This document shows, piece after piece, positions 1-8,703 of a stretch of 64,000 bases of DNA. Each line of letters starts with the position of its first letter. Position 1 is the stretch's first letter. The stretch covers positions 1 to 64,000 of the forward strand of contig NZ_AQOR01000016.1 of assembly GCF_009846755.1 (NCBI RefSeq), read 5' to 3'. The notes under the pieces are model-generated. The model made no database searches. It was not told the origin of the DNA and saw only the letters and a program-made list of their open reading frames with translations. A program made the translations under genes and the position numbers. Origin of the DNA: Alcanivorax sp. S71-1-4. Its GTDB lineage: Bacteria; Pseudomonadota; Gammaproteobacteria; Pseudomonadales; Alcanivoracaceae.

Positions 1-544
1 CGGCGGCGGCGGGTTCCGGTGCGGGCGCGCCAAAGCTCATCTGCTCGGCGCTGACAAAGGTGAGCGGGAAGCGCGAGGTCTGCGGCGGATAGCAGAGCGT
101 GTCCTCGATACAGCCCTGGTAATTCACCTCCAGCACGGTGTCGGTCAGCGGGACGGCCTCCAGTGGCAGGCGCAGCGCGAGCTGGCCGTAGTAGACCTGT
201 ACCTCGCCGAACAGCTCGTCGTGCTTGAGCTTGCCATCGGGGACGGTGAAGTCGCTGAAGTCGTCCAGCAGATTGCCGTGGGTGTCGGTGAGCCGGAAGC
301 TGAAGGCGTGCTGGTAGAGATAGACCTGATCGATCATCTCGAAAATCAGGTCAATTGCCCCGGCGTCGACATTGGTCAGGGCATCGACATGGATCGCCTG
401 CTCGGGCGTCGGCAGTTCGTGCTGATTGCCGCCGAACAGGGACGCGTTGCTGTTTTCCCCGAACAGGGCCAGGGCCGGTGTGGCGCACACCAGCAGAAGA
501 GGCAGCACCAGGCTGCGGAAAAGAGATCGCTGAAGTATTGTCAT
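1..544 (-). CDS. dsbD: Thiol:disulfide interchange protein DsbD, N-terminal part (cut by window edge)
   Basis: The reverse strand from ATG at 544 reads a signal peptide (MTILQRSLFRSLVLPLLL...ATPALA) followed by a periplasmic domain. Near residue 145 it has the motif NYQGCIEDTLCYPP, which matches the GC-x5-CYPP signature of the DsbD alpha domain. DsbD carries electrons from cytoplasmic thioredoxin to periplasmic DsbC/DsbG and similar proteins; this domain hands them on. About 181 residues are visible, ending in a Pro/Ala-rich linker, and the transmembrane and gamma domains lie beyond the window. The two conserved cysteines are present. Identification rests on the motif and domain layout. Confidence 0.85.
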   Translation of the reverse strand, partial: MTILQRSLFRSLVLPLLLVCATPALALFGENSNASLFGGNQHELPTPEQAIHVDALTNVDAGAIDLIFEMIDQVYLYQHAFSFRLTDTHGNLLDDFSDFTVPDGKLKHDELFGEVQVYYGQLALRLPLEAVPLTDTVLEVNYQGCIEDTLCYPPQTSRFPLTFVSAEQMSFGAPAPEPAAA

Positions 545-737
545 GGTCACGCTTGGAATCGGGCCGGCCGGAAAAGTTCGGCAAGCATAGCAGAGCCGGT
601 GCCGGCCTGCCGGGGATGGACTGCATCAACGGTGCGTGGCGATGGTATATTCGGTGCCAAACGATACGGGCACAGTGCCATCTATATTGTACGGCCGGCC
701 AGGCTGCCGGCATTCATCGCAGCAGAGGGATTTCATC

Positions 738-1724
738 ATGGACACTTCCACCGCGCCGCCGGGCACGTCAGCACCGCAACGCAAACGCCGCTGGAGCGCC
801 ACGCGCTGGGTGGGGGTGGTGCTGGCGGCCCTGTTGCTGATCAACTTGGTGCTGGGCTGGTACTGGAGCCGCGAGCCGGCGGCCTTTGCCGTCATCGCGC
901 CACCGCAGGCGGTGCCGGGGCAGGTGATGACCGGCACCCTGATCCAGGTGGTGAACACCCTGCTGGACAAGCCTGGCGGCTACCTTTCCAACGACATCCT
1001 GCCGCACCGGCTGTGGCTGGATAACATGCCGGCGTGGGAGTTCGGCGTGCTGGTGCAGGTGCGCGACATGGCCCGGGTGTTGCGCCGTGACATGAGCCGC
1101 TCGCAGACCCAGAGCCGTGAAGACCCGGACCTGGCCGTGGCTGAGCCACAGTTCAATTTTGATCACAAGAGCTGGGCCATCCCGGCCACCGAAAGCGAAT
1201 ACCGCCGCGGTGTGGACGCGCTGGAGCGCTATCTCGGCCGGCTGATGGACCCGGCGAACGACAATGCCCGCTTCTACGCCCGGGCAGACAACCTCAACTA
1301 CTGGCTGAGTGAAGTGCAGAACCGTCTCGGCAGCCTGTCGTTGCGGCTGTCCAACAGCGTTGGCCGTGCGCACCTGGATGTGGACCTGGACGATGGTGAC
1401 GGCAGTGGTCGCATCGACCGGACGCCCTGGCTGAAGATCGACGATGTGTTCTTTGAGGCGCGCGGTGCCTGCTGGGCGCTGATCCAGTTGATGCAGGCGG
1501 CGGAAATCGATTTCGATGAAGTGCTGCGGCGCAAGAACGCGCAGGTGAGCATGCGGCAGATGATCCGCGAACTGGAAGCGACCCAGGAAGCCGTCTGGAG
1601 CCCGATGATCCTGAACGGTTCCGGGTTCGGTGTGCTGGCCAACCATTCGCTGGTGATGGCGAACTATATTTCCCGTGCCAATGCACAACTGATCGACCTA
1701 CGGGCGTTGTTGTCGCAGGGCTGA
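738..1724 (+). CDS. DUF2333 family inner-membrane protein
   Basis: A 328-residue protein with one transmembrane helix near residues 18-40 (VGVVLAALLLINLVLGWYW) and a long soluble, probably periplasmic part. The sequence resembles DUF2333 proteins of gammaproteobacteria, whose function is unknown. The ATG at 738 is preferred over an upstream in-frame start at 636, because the extra residues are not protein-like and an AGAGGG sits just before 738. The gene is divergent from dsbD across a 193 bp gap with no clear regulatory site. It converges with the acetyltransferase downstream. Confidence 0.75.
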   Translation: MDTSTAPPGTSAPQRKRRWSATRWVGVVLAALLLINLVLGWYWSREPAAFAVIAPPQAVPGQVMTGTLIQVVNTLLDKPGGYLSNDILPHRLWLDNMPAWEFGVLVQVRDMARVLRRDMSRSQTQSREDPDLAVAEPQFNFDHKSWAIPATESEYRRGVDALERYLGRLMDPANDNARFYARADNLNYWLSEVQNRLGSLSLRLSNSVGRAHLDVDLDDGDGSGRIDRTPWLKIDDVFFEARGACWALIQLMQAAEIDFDEVLRRKNAQVSMRQMIRELEATQEAVWSPMILNGSGFGVLANHSLVMANYISRANAQLIDLRALLSQG

Positions 1725-1748
1725 GTGTTTTCTCTGCGCAAACAGAAT

Positions 1749-1793
1749 CGGCGGGGTGAGGCAGTGTGAACACGAAACCTGCCACCGCCGCCG
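1749..1793. terminator. Long imperfect hairpin between convergent genes
   Basis: A GC-rich inverted repeat pairs CGGCGG..GGTG..GGCAG with CTGCC..CCGCCGCCG, about 14 bp with one bulge per arm. It sits in the 78 bp between two converging genes, so it could end transcription in both directions. There is no good T-run, so the call is tentative. Confidence 0.3.
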
Positions 1794-1802
1794 GATTTCA
1801 GT

Positions 1803-2300
1803 TCAGGCCGTCGCCTCAAACGCGCGGTGATAAGAAACGTCGCCTTGGGGCCGATCATCTGTAAAGCCGAGCGCCTGAAAGTATGCCGGCGGTACGCCGG
1901 GCAGGGTCAGGCCGGGTTGCGGGCGGAAACCGAAGCGGGCGTAGTAACCGGGATCACCCAGCAGCACACAACCGGCAGCGCCGTGCTGGCGCAGGGCCGC
2001 GAGGGCGGCGTGCATCAGTGCCGAGCCGATGCCCCGCCCCTGGTGCGCTGGCCAGACGGAGATCGGTCCCAGGCCGTACCAGCCGGTGACGCCGGACGAT
2101 ATCGTGACCGGAGAAAGCGCCACATGGCCGACGACCTGCTCACCCTCAAGCGCCACCAGCGAGAAAGTCAATTGCCCCGCATCGCGCAGCGCGTTGACGA
2201 TGAACTGCTCGGTATGGCTGCTGTGTTCCGCGTGCAGGAATGCCGCCTGTGTCAGCCGGGCAATGGTGTCGATATCGTCAAGCTGCTCGGCACGCACCAT
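1803..2300 (-). CDS. GNAT family N-acetyltransferase (YhbS-like)
   Basis: A 165-residue GNAT protein. The N-terminus MVRAEQLDDIDTIARLTQAA is typical, and the acetyl-CoA binding motif A appears as VWPAHQGRGIGSALM. A later stretch, VLLGDPGYYARFGF, is typical of YhbS-type acetyltransferases. The substrate cannot be told from sequence. The reading frame stays open to 2363, but that extension is encoded by the repeat element at 2324-2490, so I place the start at ATG 2300. Confidence 0.8.
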   Translation of the reverse strand: MVRAEQLDDIDTIARLTQAAFLHAEHSSHTEQFIVNALRDAGQLTFSLVALEGEQVVGHVALSPVTISSGVTGWYGLGPISVWPAHQGRGIGSALMHAALAALRQHGAAGCVLLGDPGYYARFGFRPQPGLTLPGVPPAYFQALGFTDDRPQGDVSYHRAFEATA

Positions 2301-2323
2301 GATACTCAAAACACATTTCTCCC

Positions 2324-2490
2324 GTAGGGTGGGTAGAGCGAATGCGAAACCCACCGTGTCCATGCCTGTTAATCACTCCCGCAAAATCATCGAAACTACC
2401 CTGCTTCGGAGGTAGGCAGTTTCGATGGTTTTGTGCGAGCAGTGCGTTACATGGACATGGTGGGTTTCGCATTCGCTCTACCCACCCTAC
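2324..2490 (+). repeat. Palindromic TIR element, copy 1 (GCGAATGCG end variant)
   Basis: A 167 bp element whose ends are about 42 bp inverted repeats (GTAGGGTGGGTAGAGCGAAT... and its complement). Inside is a second inverted repeat (CATCGAAACTACC / GGCAGTTTCGATG), so the whole unit could fold into one long hairpin. The core polarity (TTAATCACTCCCGCAAAA at left, GTGCGAGCAGTG at right) is taken as plus. It lies between the acetyltransferase start and the ppa terminator. It carries no gene. Confidence 0.9.
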
Positions 2491-2514
2491 TCCAAACCTG
2501 AATGATATCCCCAA

Positions 2515-2546
2515 CAAAAAACGACCGGCAAAGCCGGCCGTTTTTT
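2515..2546. terminator. Intrinsic terminator after ppa
   Basis: Arms AAAAAACGACCGGC and GCCGGCCGTTTTTT flank a 3-4 base loop, with one mismatch in the stem and a run of T on either strand. It starts 16 bases past the ppa stop codon and is a standard rho-independent terminator, potentially bidirectional. Confidence 0.85.
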
Positions 2547-2561
2547 CAACACCAACAGTGC

Positions 2562-3092
2562 TCAGTCGTTCTTGTAGGCCTCGATCGATTTCAGCACTTC
2601 CTTGCGGGCGGCATCAGCATTGTCCCAGCCATCCACTTTCACCCACTTGCCGGGTTCGAGATCCTTGTAATTCTCGAAGAAATGCTCGATCTGCTGGATC
2701 AGCAGGGCCGGCAGGTCAGTGTATTCCTGCACATCCTTGTACAGCGCCGACAGTTTGTCGTGCGGGACCGCGATCAGTTTGGTGTCCTTGCCGGATTCGT
2801 CGCTCATGTTGAGCATGCCCACCGGGCGGCAGCGGATCACGCTGCCCGGGATGACCGGGTACGGGGTAACGACCAGCACGTCCAGCGGATCACCATCCTC
2901 GGACAGGGTGTTCGGGATGTAACCGTAGTTGGCCGGGTAGAACATCGGCGTGGCCATGAAACGGTCGACGAAGATGGCGTTGGTGTCCTTGTCCACTTCG
3001 TACTTGATCGGGTCGGCGTTGGCGGGGATCTCGATCACGACGTAGAGGTCGTTCGGAACATCCTTGCCGGCGGGAATCTTGGCAAAATCCAT
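2562..3092 (-). CDS. ppa: Inorganic pyrophosphatase, family I
   Basis: A 176-residue soluble enzyme that hydrolyses PPi to two phosphates and so drives biosynthetic reactions forward. The family I signature DGDPLDVLV, with its metal-binding aspartates, is present, as are [12 protein letters not shown] and the substrate-contacting KYEVDKDT and RPVGML segments. The length is normal for bacterial hexameric pyrophosphatase. It is a single-gene unit with its own terminator. A PPi-type phosphofructokinase is encoded 4 kb away. Confidence 0.97.
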   Translation of the reverse strand: MDFAKIPAGKDVPNDLYVVIEIPANADPIKYEVDKDTNAIFVDRFMATPMFYPANYGYIPNTLSEDGDPLDVLVVTPYPVIPGSVIRCRPVGMLNMSDESGKDTKLIAVPHDKLSALYKDVQEYTDLPALLIQQIEHFFENYKDLEPGKWVKVDGWDNADAARKEVLKSIEAYKND

Positions 3093-3204
3093 GGGGTATC
3101 AATCCGTTGGCTGTGCGGGATGGCGGCGGATTATAGCAACCGCGAGTGTGCCGTGGCCACTCGCCGGCCTGATACTTCCGTCTCGGCGGGGGATAGCGCC
3201 AAAT

Positions 3205-3229
3205 GGAATAAGCACAAAATTATTTATTC
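3205..3229. promoter_or_regulatory. AT-rich inverted repeat upstream of SLC13 permease (possible CysB-type site)
   Basis: GGAATAAG at 3205 and TTATTC at 3224 form a 6 bp inverted repeat (GAATAA/TTATTC) with a 12 bp spacer. It lies about 95-118 bases before the permease start, in an unusually AT-rich patch. The same GGAATAA/TTATTCC half-sites occur upstream of oscA. Control by a LysR-type sulfur regulator is an inference. Confidence 0.35.
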
Positions 3230-3322
3230 TTTCTTGCCCTTGCAGGGGGCCGGGTACCCTGCCGGCAGCCTCGGGCCGTGCGCCTGTCCTGTTATCCGCC
3301 ACCCTGCGCAGGGAGCTGACCG

Positions 3323-5125
3323 TTGATTGCCGAATCCTTCCAGCCCCTGGTCGTGGGCCTGATCCTGATTGCCCTGTTCGCCGCCTTCGTGCGCGAATGG
3401 TTCAAGCCGGATGTGGCCGTGATGCTGGCGGTGGCGGCGCTGCTGGTGCTCGGGCTGCTGGACAGCTCGCAGGTGCTCAGCGTGTTCAGCAACAGCGCCC
3501 CGGTGACCATTGCCTGCCTGTTCGTGATCAGCGCCGCGCTGGAAAAGACCGGCTGCGTGGACCGCCTCGGGGACTGGATCGGCCAGGCGGCCGGCGGGCA
3601 GGAGCGGCGCCTGCTGGTGGGGCTGCTGCTGGCCGGCCTGCTGGTGTCGCCGTTCATCAACAACACCCCGGTGGTGATGGTGCTGATGCCGGCGGTGCTC
3701 TCGATGGCGGCCCGCTACCGCATCGCACCCTCCCGGCTGCTGATTCCGTTGTCCTACGCCACCATCCTCGGCGGCATCATCACCATGGTCGGCACGTCCA
3801 CCAATATCCTGGTGGATGGCGTGGCCCGTGACATGGGCCTGGCGCCGTTCAGCATGTTCGAGATTTCCGCCCCGGCGATGCTGATCGCGCTGGTCGGCTG
3901 CGTGTTCATGTACTTCGCCGCGCCGCGCTTTCTGCCGATACGGGAGACCCTGACCCAGCAGTTCACCGGCAGCGGCGACCGCACTTTCATGACCGAGCTG
4001 TTCGTGCCGCAGGGCTCGCGGCTGGCCGGGCGGACGCTGCATGAGGCACGGCTGACCAACGGCACCGTGTCGGTGCTGAAGCTGTTTCGTGATGATGAAG
4101 AATTCTCCGCGCCAAAGCCGGGTATGCGGCTGGAGGTGGGCGACAAGCTGGTGGTGCACAGCCGGTCCAGCGACATGGTCGACCTGCGCAGCACCGATCT
4201 GGTCGGCCTGCAGGCGGCCAGGGTCGATGACAGCCAGGATCTGGAGACCCTGCGGCGCCAGGACGTGGTGATCGTCGAGGCCATCGTCGGTTCGTCATCC
4301 CGCTATGTCCAGCGGCCGATCCGCGACCTTGACCTGCTGGCGCGTTACGGCATTCACCTGGTGGCGGTACACCGCAAGGATGCCTCAATCCAGGACATCG
4401 TTGACGACTTCCAACTGCAGTTTGGCGACGTGCTGCTGGTGGAAGGCACCCGCGCGCAGATCAAGCGTTTCTGCGACAACGGTGACCTGTTCGCAATCAC
4501 CGACGGCAAGGCGCCGACCAACCGCCAGCACAAGGCGCCGATCGCGCTGGCGACCATTGCCGGCGTGATGCTGCTGGCGGCGCTGAACGTGATGCCGATC
4601 GAAGGGCTGGCCATCATCGGCGCGGCGGTGGTGGTGGCCACCGGCTGCGTGCGGCCGGACGAAACCTACAAGACTATCGAATGGCCGATCATCATCCTGA
4701 TCTTCGGCATGCTGGCGATCAGCATTGCCATGCGTGAATCCGGCCTGGCAGCGATGCTGGCCTCGGCGCTGGTGACGCTGGGCGAGGGTTGGAGCCCCTG
4801 GGCCATGCTGGCGCTGACCATCCTGCTCGTCTCTATCGCCACCGAGCTGATCAGCAACAATGCGGTGGCGGTGCTGTTCACCCCGATTGTCATTGGCGTG
4901 GCCCAGCACCTGGGCGTGGACCCGCGGCCGTTCGTGGTCGGCGTGATGTTTGCCGCCAGCGCCAGCTTCGCCACACCCATCGGCTACCAGACCAACACGC
5001 TGGTCTACAGCGCCGGCAACTATCGCTTCACCGACTTCGCCCGCTTGGGTATCCCGCTGAACCTGATCGTGTGGCTGAGCTGCGTGATCCTGATCCCGCT
5101 GTTCTGGCCTTTGACGCCGCTCTGA
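3323..5125 (+). CDS. SLC13-family permease with two TrkA-C (RCK_C) domains
   Basis: A 600-residue membrane transporter. Residues 1-200 and about 395-600 are hydrophobic helices of the citrate/ArsB-NhaD superfamily, with the repeated signatures SPFINNTPVVMVLMP and ATELISNNAVAVLFTP. Between them are two TrkA-C type regulatory domains, recognisable by GRTLHEARL...GDKLVVHS and QRPIRDLDL...GDVLLVEG. Members move divalent anions such as sulfate or dicarboxylates with Na+, but the substrate is not fixed by sequence. The start is TTG at 3323 after GGGAG. An AT-rich inverted repeat upstream hints at sulfur control. Confidence 0.85.
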   Translation: MIAESFQPLVVGLILIALFAAFVREWFKPDVAVMLAVAALLVLGLLDSSQVLSVFSNSAPVTIACLFVISAALEKTGCVDRLGDWIGQAAGGQERRLLVGLLLAGLLVSPFINNTPVVMVLMPAVLSMAARYRIAPSRLLIPLSYATILGGIITMVGTSTNILVDGVARDMGLAPFSMFEISAPAMLIALVGCVFMYFAAPRFLPIRETLTQQFTGSGDRTFMTELFVPQGSRLAGRTLHEARLTNGTVSVLKLFRDDEEFSAPKPGMRLEVGDKLVVHSRSSDMVDLRSTDLVGLQAARVDDSQDLETLRRQDVVIVEAIVGSSSRYVQRPIRDLDLLARYGIHLVAVHRKDASIQDIVDDFQLQFGDVLLVEGTRAQIKRFCDNGDLFAITDGKAPTNRQHKAPIALATIAGVMLLAALNVMPIEGLAIIGAAVVVATGCVRPDETYKTIEWPIIILIFGMLAISIAMRESGLAAMLASALVTLGEGWSPWAMLALTILLVSIATELISNNAVAVLFTPIVIGVAQHLGVDPRPFVVGVMFAASASFATPIGYQTNTLVYSAGNYRFTDFARLGIPLNLIVWLSCVILIPLFWPLTPL

Positions 5126-5182
5126 TACATCTGGCCGCGCCAAGCGGGTACACTGCGCGCATTACCGACAAGAGGTCTCTGC

Positions 5183-6529
5183 GTGTTTGCCGAACTCCCC
5201 CTGCATGAACGCCTGCTGAAAGCCCTGGCCGAACTCGGCTTCACCGAGCCGACCCCGGTCCAGGCGGCTGCCATTCCCGAGGCGCTGGCGGGCCACGACC
5301 TGCGTGTCACCGCCCAGACCGGCAGTGGCAAGACGGCGGCGTTCCTGCTGCCGATGCTGCATTACCTGATCGAGCACCCGGACCACCGTGCCGGCACCCG
5401 TTCGCTGATCCTGCTGCCGACCCGGGAGCTGGCCCGGCAGACCCTCAAGCACGTCGAGCAACTGATCGGCTTCACCTACATCAAGGCAGAACTGATCACC
5501 GGCGGCGAGGACTTCAAGGTACAGGCCGCGCGCATGCGCAAGAACCCGGACATCCTGATCGGCACGCCGGGCCGGCTGCTGGAACACCTGGAAGCCGGCA
5601 ATCTCGATTTCAGCGACCTGACCATGCTCGTGCTGGACGAAGCCGACCGCATGCTCGACATGGGCTTCAAGGACGATGTGCTGCGCCTGGCCGAAATCTG
5701 TAACCCCAAACGGCAAACGCTGCTGTTCTCCGCCACGCCCGGTGGCCAGGCACTGGCCCAGGTGGTGGCCGCCGTACTGCGCGAGCCGCGCGAACTGGTG
5801 ATCAACACCGTACGCGATGAACACGCCAACATTCGTCACCAGTTGGTCACGGTCGACGATGTCGGGCATAAGGAGCGCGTGCTGCGCTGGCTGCTCGACA
5901 ACGAAACGTTCGAGAAGACCATCATCTTTACCAACACCCGTGAACAGGCCGACCGGCTTGGCGGTGTGCTGCGCACGCATCTGGACAAGGTGTACGTGCT
6001 GCACGGCGAAAAAGACCACAAGGTCCGCAAGCAGACGCTGGACAAACTGCGCAACGGTGACATCCGCGTGCTGGTGGCCACCGACGTGGCGGCACGCGGG
6101 CTGGACATTGCCGGGCTGGAGCTGGTGATCAATTTCGACGTGCCGCGCAGCGGTGACGAATATCTGCACCGCGCCGGCCGCACCGGCCGTATCGGTCACG
6201 ACGGCCTGGCCATCACCCTGGTGGCGGCGCATGAGTGGAACCTGATGTCGAGCATCAGCCGTTATCTGCGCCTGAACATCAGCCAGCGGCTGGTGGCAGA
6301 ACATCCGGGGCATTTCAACGGCCCGAAGAAACTGAAAGCCTCCGGCAAGGCGGCCGGCAGCAAGAAGAAAAAGCTGAAGAAGAAGACTGAGGCGAAAAAG
6401 ACCGGCGCAAAGAAGGCTCCTGCAAAAAAAGCCCCTGCAAAAAAAGCCGTCGCGAAAAAGCCTGCACCCGATACCCAGGGCGGCTATGCCACCCCACGCA
6501 AAAAGCCGCGTGGTCCGGTGGAGAGCTGA
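5183..6529 (+). CDS. DEAD-box ATP-dependent RNA helicase with lysine/alanine-rich tail
   Basis: A 448-residue RNA helicase of the SrmB/RhlE type, which remodels RNA or ribosome-assembly intermediates. All core motifs are visible: AQTGSGKT (Walker A), PTRELA, TPGR, DEAD, SAT, ARGLDI and HRAGRTGR. The C-terminus from about residue 382 is a basic low-complexity tail built from KKAPAKKAPAKKAVAKK-type repeats, like histone H1 or AlgP, and probably binds nucleic acid non-specifically. The start is GTG 5183. The HAD gene starts 4 bases after its stop, so the two may be co-transcribed. Confidence 0.93.
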   Translation: MFAELPLHERLLKALAELGFTEPTPVQAAAIPEALAGHDLRVTAQTGSGKTAAFLLPMLHYLIEHPDHRAGTRSLILLPTRELARQTLKHVEQLIGFTYIKAELITGGEDFKVQAARMRKNPDILIGTPGRLLEHLEAGNLDFSDLTMLVLDEADRMLDMGFKDDVLRLAEICNPKRQTLLFSATPGGQALAQVVAAVLREPRELVINTVRDEHANIRHQLVTVDDVGHKERVLRWLLDNETFEKTIIFTNTREQADRLGGVLRTHLDKVYVLHGEKDHKVRKQTLDKLRNGDIRVLVATDVAARGLDIAGLELVINFDVPRSGDEYLHRAGRTGRIGHDGLAITLVAAHEWNLMSSISRYLRLNISQRLVAEHPGHFNGPKKLKASGKAAGSKKKKLKKKTEAKKTGAKKAPAKKAPAKKAVAKKPAPDTQGGYATPRKKPRGPVES

Positions 6530-6532
6530 CCG

Positions 6533-7096
6533 GTGTCACCGCGCGGTGTGATCTTTGATCTCGACGGCACGCTGGTGGATTCGAGACTGGATTTTGCGGC
6601 CATCCGTGCCGCCACCGGCTGCCCGGACGGCGTGGGCCTGATCGAATACGCCGAGGGGTTGGCGCAGGACGACGCCGCGCGCGTGCACCGCATCATTCAC
6701 GAGCACGAAATGGCGGGCGCCCGGGCGGCGACCTGGATACCCGGGGCCGATACCTGGCTCGCGGCCCTGCGCAGCCAGGGCCTGCCCACCGGTATTCTGA
6801 CGCGCAACGCCCGCGTGCCCACGGCGCTGACCCTGTCCCGCCTGGGCATTGATGTGGATGTGGTGCTCACCCGCGAAGACTGCCTGCCGAAACCGGACCC
6901 GGACGGCCTGTTGCGCATTGCCCGGCAGTGGGGCCTGCCCTGCGAGGCGCTGGTGTACGTTGGGGATTTCCGTTACGACATTGAAGCGGCACGGCGTGCC
7001 GGCATGCAGGCATGGTTCTATGACACCGGCCGGCATTCGCACTTTGGTGACGACGCCGACCGGGTGTTCAGGAGTTTCCTGGAACTGGTCCAGTAG
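6533..7096 (+). CDS. HAD-superfamily phosphatase (phosphoglycolate phosphatase-like)
   Basis: A 187-residue HAD hydrolase. Motif I is FDLDGTLVDS with the nucleophile Asp, motif II is ILTRN, motif III is KPDPDGLL and motif IV is VGDFRYDIEAA. The small alpha-helical cap indicates a phosphate-monoester substrate, which is not known. The GTG start lies 4 bases after the helicase stop. The stop codon TAG at 7094-7096 is formed by the first bases of repeat copy 2, so the original C-terminus may have been altered by that insertion. Confidence 0.85.
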   Translation: MSPRGVIFDLDGTLVDSRLDFAAIRAATGCPDGVGLIEYAEGLAQDDAARVHRIIHEHEMAGARAATWIPGADTWLAALRSQGLPTGILTRNARVPTALTLSRLGIDVDVVLTREDCLPKPDPDGLLRIARQWGLPCEALVYVGDFRYDIEAARRAGMQAWFYDTGRHSHFGDDADRVFRSFLELVQ

Positions 7097-7283
7097 GGTG
7101 GGTAGAGCCAAAGGCGAACCCCCCCGGGTCCATGCAGCACACTGCTCGCACAAAAATAGCGAAGCTACCCTCCTCGGCAGAGGGTAGCTTCGATCCTCCG
7201 AAGAGGGCGGTTTCGATATCTTTGCGGGAGTGAATAACCGGCATGGACATGGTGGGTTTCGCCTTTGGCTCTACCCACCCTAC
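7093..7283 (-). repeat. Palindromic TIR element, copy 2 (CCAAAGGCG end variant, inverted core)
   Basis: A 191 bp copy with the core in the opposite orientation to copy 1 (GTGCGAGCAGTG complement at left, GCGGGAGTGAATAA at right). It fills the gap between the converging HAD and phosphofructokinase genes. Its left TAG is the HAD stop codon, and its right end is 4 bases from the phosphofructokinase stop. It carries an extra internal hairpin (GAAGCTACCCTC / GAGGGTAGCTTC) not found in the 167-169 bp copies. Confidence 0.9.
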
Positions 7284-7287
7284 GGCG

Positions 7288-8547
7288 TCAAAGTACGAAT
7301 TTTCCTTTGAGTTTTTTGGCTACTGGCGCCAGTTTCAGGCGGGCGTGCACCGGCATGCCATTCTTGAACGGCATCTCCGCCTCACCCTGGATCAGCGGCA
7401 GCAAGTACGCGCGGGCTTCATCGGTAATCCCGAAGCCGTCCTTACTGATGAAATTGCGCGGCATTTTCTTTTCCACGTTGGCAACATTGGCCAGCGGGGC
7501 TTCACCAATGCTCCAGCTGTATTTTTTACCCTGGCCACGCACGATGGCCGGCATCACGGCGTTCTTGCCCTGCTCGGCAAAGCTGACGGCGGCACGGCCG
7601 ACGGCATACGCCTGCTCCAGGTCGGTGGCTGATGCGAGATGGCGGCCGGAGCGCTGCAGATAATCGGGCACGGCCCAGTGGTATTTATGGCCCAGCTCGT
7701 TTTTCACCAGTTGCGCCAGCACCGGCGCCACGCCGCCGAGCTGTTTGTGGCCGAAGGCATCGGTGCTGCCGGCGTCGGCCAGGAAGGTGCCGTCTTTATA
7801 GCGCGCACCTTCGGACACAGCGATCACACAGTAGCCGTATTTCTTCACCGCCTGCTGTACTTTCTTCAGGAACTTCGCCGGGTCAAAGGCGATTTCCGGG
7901 AACACGATGATGTGCGGGGCGTCGCCTTCCTGTTCCTGCGCCAGGCCGGCCGCCGCGGCAATCCAGCCGGCGTGGCGGCCCATCACTTCCATCACGAACA
8001 CCTTGGTCGAGGTGGCGCACATGGAGACCACGTCCAGGGCCGCTTCGCGGATCGACACGGCGGTGTATTTCGCCACAGAGCCGAAGCCCGGTGAGCAGTC
8101 TGTGATCGGCAGGTCGTTGTCGACGGTTTTCGGTACGTGGATGGCCTGGATCGGGTAGCCCAGGGTCTCGGCCAGTTGCGAGACTTTCAGGCAGGTGTCC
8201 GCAGAGTCGCCACCGCCGTTATAGAAGAAGTAGCCGATGTCATGGGCGCGGAACACGTCGATCAGGCGCTCATACTCGCGGCGGTTGCTCTCCAGGCTCT
8301 TGAGCTTGTAGCGGCAGGAGCCGAAGGCGCCGCCGGGGGTGTGTTTCAGCGCGGCGATGGCGGTTTTCGATTCCTTGCTGGTGTCGATCAGGTCTTCCGT
8401 CAGGGCGCCGATGATGCCGTTACGGCCGGCGTAGACCTTGCCGATCACTTTGCTGTCGCGGGCGGCTTCGATGACACCGGCGGCGGAGGCGTTGATGACG
8501 GCGGTGACACCACCGGACTGGGCGTAAAAAGCATTCTTGCGGGCCAT
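7288..8547 (-). CDS. pfp: 6-phosphofructokinase, pyrophosphate-dependent type
   Basis: A 419-residue cytoplasmic enzyme that phosphorylates fructose 6-phosphate; PPi-using forms work reversibly. It contains PKTVDNDLP, where Lys replaces the Gly of ATP-dependent PFK (PGTIDND); that Lys is a hallmark of PPi-PFK. The nucleotide/PPi loop reads NGGGDSADT instead of GGDGS (ATP) or GGDDS (many PPi forms). The catalytic Asp pair in TVDNDL and the MEVMGRHAGW segment are intact. Donor choice is inferred from these residues. The gene converges with the HAD gene across repeat copy 2. Confidence 0.85.
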   Translation of the reverse strand: MARKNAFYAQSGGVTAVINASAAGVIEAARDSKVIGKVYAGRNGIIGALTEDLIDTSKESKTAIAALKHTPGGAFGSCRYKLKSLESNRREYERLIDVFRAHDIGYFFYNGGGDSADTCLKVSQLAETLGYPIQAIHVPKTVDNDLPITDCSPGFGSVAKYTAVSIREAALDVVSMCATSTKVFVMEVMGRHAGWIAAAAGLAQEQEGDAPHIIVFPEIAFDPAKFLKKVQQAVKKYGYCVIAVSEGARYKDGTFLADAGSTDAFGHKQLGGVAPVLAQLVKNELGHKYHWAVPDYLQRSGRHLASATDLEQAYAVGRAAVSFAEQGKNAVMPAIVRGQGKKYSWSIGEAPLANVANVEKKMPRNFISKDGFGITDEARAYLLPLIQGEAEMPFKNGMPVHARLKLAPVAKKLKGKFVL

Positions 8548-8703
8548 GCGGCTTCCCTGAGCTAGCTGGAAAGGGCGCCATGATAATGGTCTGGGGCGGC
8601 GCAGGCCATGGGGAATACCGGGTCGGATGTCGGCCGTCTGACGTCTGACGCAAAAACAGAGGGTGAGGTGTCGGGTGTGAAGCGTCCGGTGTCAGCCCCC
8701 TTT

